From Bacteroidales bacterium UBA3868 (GTDB taxonomy: Bacteria; Bacteroidota; Bacteroidia; Bacteroidales; WCHB1-69), in NCBI GenBank assembly GCA_002392325.1, contig DGGS01000086.1:1-5614 (forward strand): a stretch of 5,614 nt of DNA, read 5' to 3'. Under the pieces are notes generated by a model. The model did no database searches. It saw only the letters and a program-made list of their open reading frames with translations, and had not been told where the DNA came from. How positions within the stretch are numbered: the first letter of the stretch is position 1; every line of letters begins with the position of its first letter. Position numbers and translations under genes: made by a program. Of the stretch, positions 3,606 through 5,614 are shown one piece after another.

Positions 3606-5614
3606 TTATTGTTTCACCACTTTCCGCACAGCCACGACCTTGCCATCTGCCACTGCCTTCACGAAATAGATGCCGTTGGACAGCTCTGCAAGGTCTATCT
3701 GCGCCGTTTCCGTTGAGTCGCTGTTTTGCAACCGTACCTTATCCACTAATTTTCCATAAATGTCATACAGAATGAATTCAGAGATCGGAGTGCCGATATT
3801 GGCGATCTGTATGTTGAGGATGCCTGTGGTCGGGTTGGGATATACCGTCATGGAGGCGGCGAAATCATACTCATCTATGCCTACATTGATGGTCAAATGC
3901 AGCGTAACTATAGAGTCGCATCCGTTGGCGGAGGTGAGAGTCTGCTCATAATCTCCGGAAACGCAATATGCTTGTCCGTTCCAAATGTAACAACTGTCGG
4001 TTGTCTCGATGGTAAACTCGGAACTGACAGCATGGTTGATGGTCAGGTGCAGCGTCACTACAGAATCGCAGCCAGCGGCTGTAGTGAGGGTTAGAGTGTG
4101 GTCGCCAGATTCGGTATATGTTTCGCCATTCCACTCGTAACTGTCGCATGCGGCAACCTGCAGTTCCGTTGATACCGGATTGTTTACAATAAGGGTCATG
4201 GTGACTACAGAGTCGCAGCCCGCCGAGGAGGTCAGCGTGACCGTTTGCGTGCCCCCAGTGCCAAAGGTGAAGCTGTTCCAGGTGTAAGGAAGCTCGTTCT
4301 GACAGATGCTTCTGGTTTCACTTACATTATAGACAGCGTTCAGGATTAGTGTCATGGTAACCACGGAGTCGCAACCGGCAGAAGATGTCAGCGTGACCGC
4401 TTGCGTGCCACCGGTGCCAAAGGTGAAGCTGTTCCAAGTGTAAGGAAGTTCATTCGGGCAGATGCTTCTGGTCTCGCTCACATGATAGACAGGACTCATA
4501 ATCAGCGTCATGTTCACGACGGAGTCGCAACCGTTGGCGGCGGTCAGCGTGATGGTTGTATCGCCGGCAGCATTGAAGGTGATGCCGTTCCAGGTGTAGG
4601 GTATCTCGGTTTCACAGACCGTTTCGGTGAGGTTGGCCACAGATGCCTCGTTGATGGTCAGGTGCAGCGTGACGACGGAGTCACATCCATTCGTATTGGT
4701 GAAGGTGTGCGTGTAGTCGCCAGACTGCGTGATGCCCGTGTGCTCATACCAGTTAAAGCTGTCGCAGGCAATAGCGGTGGTGTCGCCCGTGCTGCTATAG
4801 TTGACCGTCAAGTGCAAGGTAACGACAGAATCGTAACCAGCGGCGTTGACGAAGGTGTGCGTGTAGTCGCCGGACTGCGTGATGCCCGTGTGCTCGTACC
4901 AGTCAAAGGAGTCACAAGCCACAGCCGTGGTATCACCCAACGAGGAATGTCCGATGGTCAGGTGCAAGGTGACCACAGAGTCACAACCGGCAGCATTGAC
5001 GAAAGTATGGGTGTAGTTGCCCGTCTGCGTGATGTTGGCGTGCTCGTACCATGTGAAGGAATCCTGCGCCGTAGCGGTTGTGTCACCCGTGGTGCTGTGG
5101 TTGACCGTCAAGTGCAAGGTCACCACGCTGTCGCAGCCGTTCGCGTTCGTGAATGTGTGCGTCAGGTTGTCGCAACTGGCAGTGATGTTAGTATGCTCGT
5201 ACCAGTCGAAGCTGTCGCAGGCAATAGCGGTCGTGTCGCCCGTGCTGCTATGGTTGATGGTCAGGTGCAGGGTCACCACGCTGTCGCAGCCGCTCGCGTT
5301 CGTGAAGGTATGCATCAGATTATCGCAACTGGCGGTGATGTTAGTATGCTCGTACCAGTCGAAGCTGTCGCAGGCAATGGCCGTGGTGTCGCCCGTGTTG
5401 CTATAGTTGACCGTCAGGTGCAAGGTCACCACGCTGTCACAACCATTTGTGTTCGTGAAGGTATGAGTCAGGTTGTCGCAACTGGCGGTGATGTTAGTAT
5501 GCTCGTACCAGTCGAAGGAGTCGCAGGCAATGGCGGTGGTGTCACCTGTGTTGCTGTGGTTGATGGTCAGGTGCAAGGTTACCACGCTATCGCAGCCGCT
5601 CGCGTTCGTGAAGG
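3606..5614 (-). CDS. Large repeat protein with T9SS C-terminal sorting domain, 5' end outside window
   Basis: About 668 codons are visible and the frame is still open at 5614, so a GTG at 5585 is only an internal Val and not the start. The visible chain is eleven complete repeats of 47-52 residues, each centred on GCDSVVT-L-L, plus the end of a twelfth. A linker (VGIDEYDFAAS) and a type A T9SS sorting domain follow, with TVYPNPTTGILNI, FILYDIYGKLVDKV and LSNGIYFVKAVADGKVVAVR. T9SS moves such proteins across the outer membrane, removes the tail and often anchors the product to the surface. The signal peptide expected at the N-terminus is not visible. Repeats of this CDS-W-GCDSVVT kind recur in Bacteroidota surface proteins. 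An adhesin or matrix role is inference; no enzyme domain is seen. The repeats contain no Lys and only two Arg. Confidence 0.9.
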   Translation of the reverse strand, partial: FTNASGCDSVVTLHLTINHSNTGDTTAIACDSFDWYEHTNITASCDNLTHTFTNTNGCDSVVTLHLTVNYSNTGDTTAIACDSFDWYEHTNITASCDNLMHTFTNASGCDSVVTLHLTINHSSTGDTTAIACDSFDWYEHTNITASCDNLTHTFTNANGCDSVVTLHLTVNHSTTGDTTATAQDSFTWYEHANITQTGNYTHTFVNAAGCDSVVTLHLTIGHSSLGDTTAVACDSFDWYEHTGITQSGDYTHTFVNAAGYDSVVTLHLTVNYSSTGDTTAIACDSFNWYEHTGITQSGDYTHTFTNTNGCDSVVTLHLTINEASVANLTETVCETEIPYTWNGITFNAAGDTTITLTAANGCDSVVNMTLIMSPVYHVSETRSICPNELPYTWNSFTFGTGGTQAVTLTSSAGCDSVVTMTLILNAVYNVSETRSICQNELPYTWNSFTFGTGGTQTVTLTSSAGCDSVVTMTLIVNNPVSTELQVAACDSYEWNGETYTESGDHTLTLTTAAGCDSVVTLHLTINHAVSSEFTIETTDSCYIWNGQAYCVSGDYEQTLTSANGCDSIVTLHLTINVGIDEYDFAASMTVYPNPTTGILNIQIANIGTPISEFILYDIYGKLVDKVRLQNSDSTETAQIDLAELSNGIYFVKAVADGKVVAVRKVVKQ
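3609..3884 (-). other. T9SS type A sorting domain of the repeat protein
   Basis: The last 92 residues carry the three usual blocks of the Por-secretion tail: box 1 VYPNPTTG, a middle strand with LYDIYGKLV, and the end block LSNGIYFVKAV with a basic finish (VRKVVKQ). This domain is recognised by the T9SS translocon and cleaved on export. It marks the genome as one with a type IX secretion system, whose genes must lie elsewhere. Confidence 0.9.
3885..5546 (-). repeat. Eleven tandem coding repeats in three subtypes
   Basis: Units in protein order, by plus-strand position: 5394-5546, 5241-5393 and 5088-5240 (51 aa each); 4938-5087, 4788-4937 and 4638-4787 (50 aa each); 4485-4637 (51 aa); 4329-4484 and 4173-4328 (52 aa each); 4026-4172 (49 aa); 3885-4025 (47 aa). 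The first six share GDTTA-A-DSF-WYEH. Units 7-9 share ELPYTW or IPYTW with an aromatic F-F core. The last two have a short WNG-x-x-Y core. Three units near the window edge are almost identical in DNA (period 153 bp), as is the 156-bp pair at 4173-4484, indicating recent duplication. Further copies continue past the window end. Confidence 0.93.

Noticed and set aside
5017..5406. A 129-codon plus-strand frame with a repetitive hydrophobic translation
   Set aside because: It is the complement of the tandem repeats in the secreted-protein gene. Its periodicity merely copies the 150-153 bp unit.
3885..5614. CRISPR array or noncoding satellite as the explanation for the regular repeats
   Set aside because: The period is about 150 bp, the repeats stay in one open frame throughout, and they end in a T9SS sorting domain, so they are protein repeats.

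Overview
The window looks like a chromosomal piece of a Bacteroidota genome, most likely a member of Bacteroidales. Three things point there: a C-terminal type IX secretion (T9SS) sorting domain on a large repeat protein, TAnnTTTG-type promoter boxes ahead of two transcription units, and A-rich gene starts without Shine-Dalgarno sequences. The species cannot be named from this sequence.

Region 1 (1-2004, minus strand) is the head of an S10-type ribosomal protein operon, read right to left: rplC (uL3), rplD (uL4), rplW (uL23) and the first 143 codons of rplB (uL2), which runs off the left edge. Spacing is tight: a 10-nt overlap, then gaps of 27 and 5 nt. rpsJ, which normally precedes rplC, is not in the window. 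Instead rplC has its own apparent promoter (near 2125-2151) and a leader of about 115 nt that can fold.

Region 2 (2005-3390) is an accessory junction. It holds an AT-rich, partly C-depleted spacer, a truncated copy of a small gene (2374-2487, minus strand), and a plus-strand two-gene cassette that looks like a type II toxin-antitoxin module. The putative RelE/HigB-like toxin and the XRE-family antitoxin overlap by 4 nt. A strong intrinsic terminator oriented for minus-strand transcription lies at 3337-3364. The truncated copy and the complete small gene (3391-3597) share a 109-bp direct repeat (98/109 identical by hand alignment) that brackets the cassette.

Region 3 (3391-5614, minus strand) is an exported-protein locus. 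A large T9SS substrate, its 5' end outside the window, consists of at least eleven repeats of about 50 residues with the signature GCDSVVT, plus a sorting tail. Eight nucleotides after its stop comes a 68-codon small gene of unknown function, then the terminator.

The ribosomal genes act together in the 50S subunit and the two cassette genes probably as toxin and antitoxin. The repeat protein is probably a surface or secreted adhesin-like protein. Nothing here proves a new system. The points most worth checking are the repeat-bracketed cassette, the missing rpsJ with its replacement leader, and the Lys/Arg-free repeat array rich in candidate O-glycosylation sequons.
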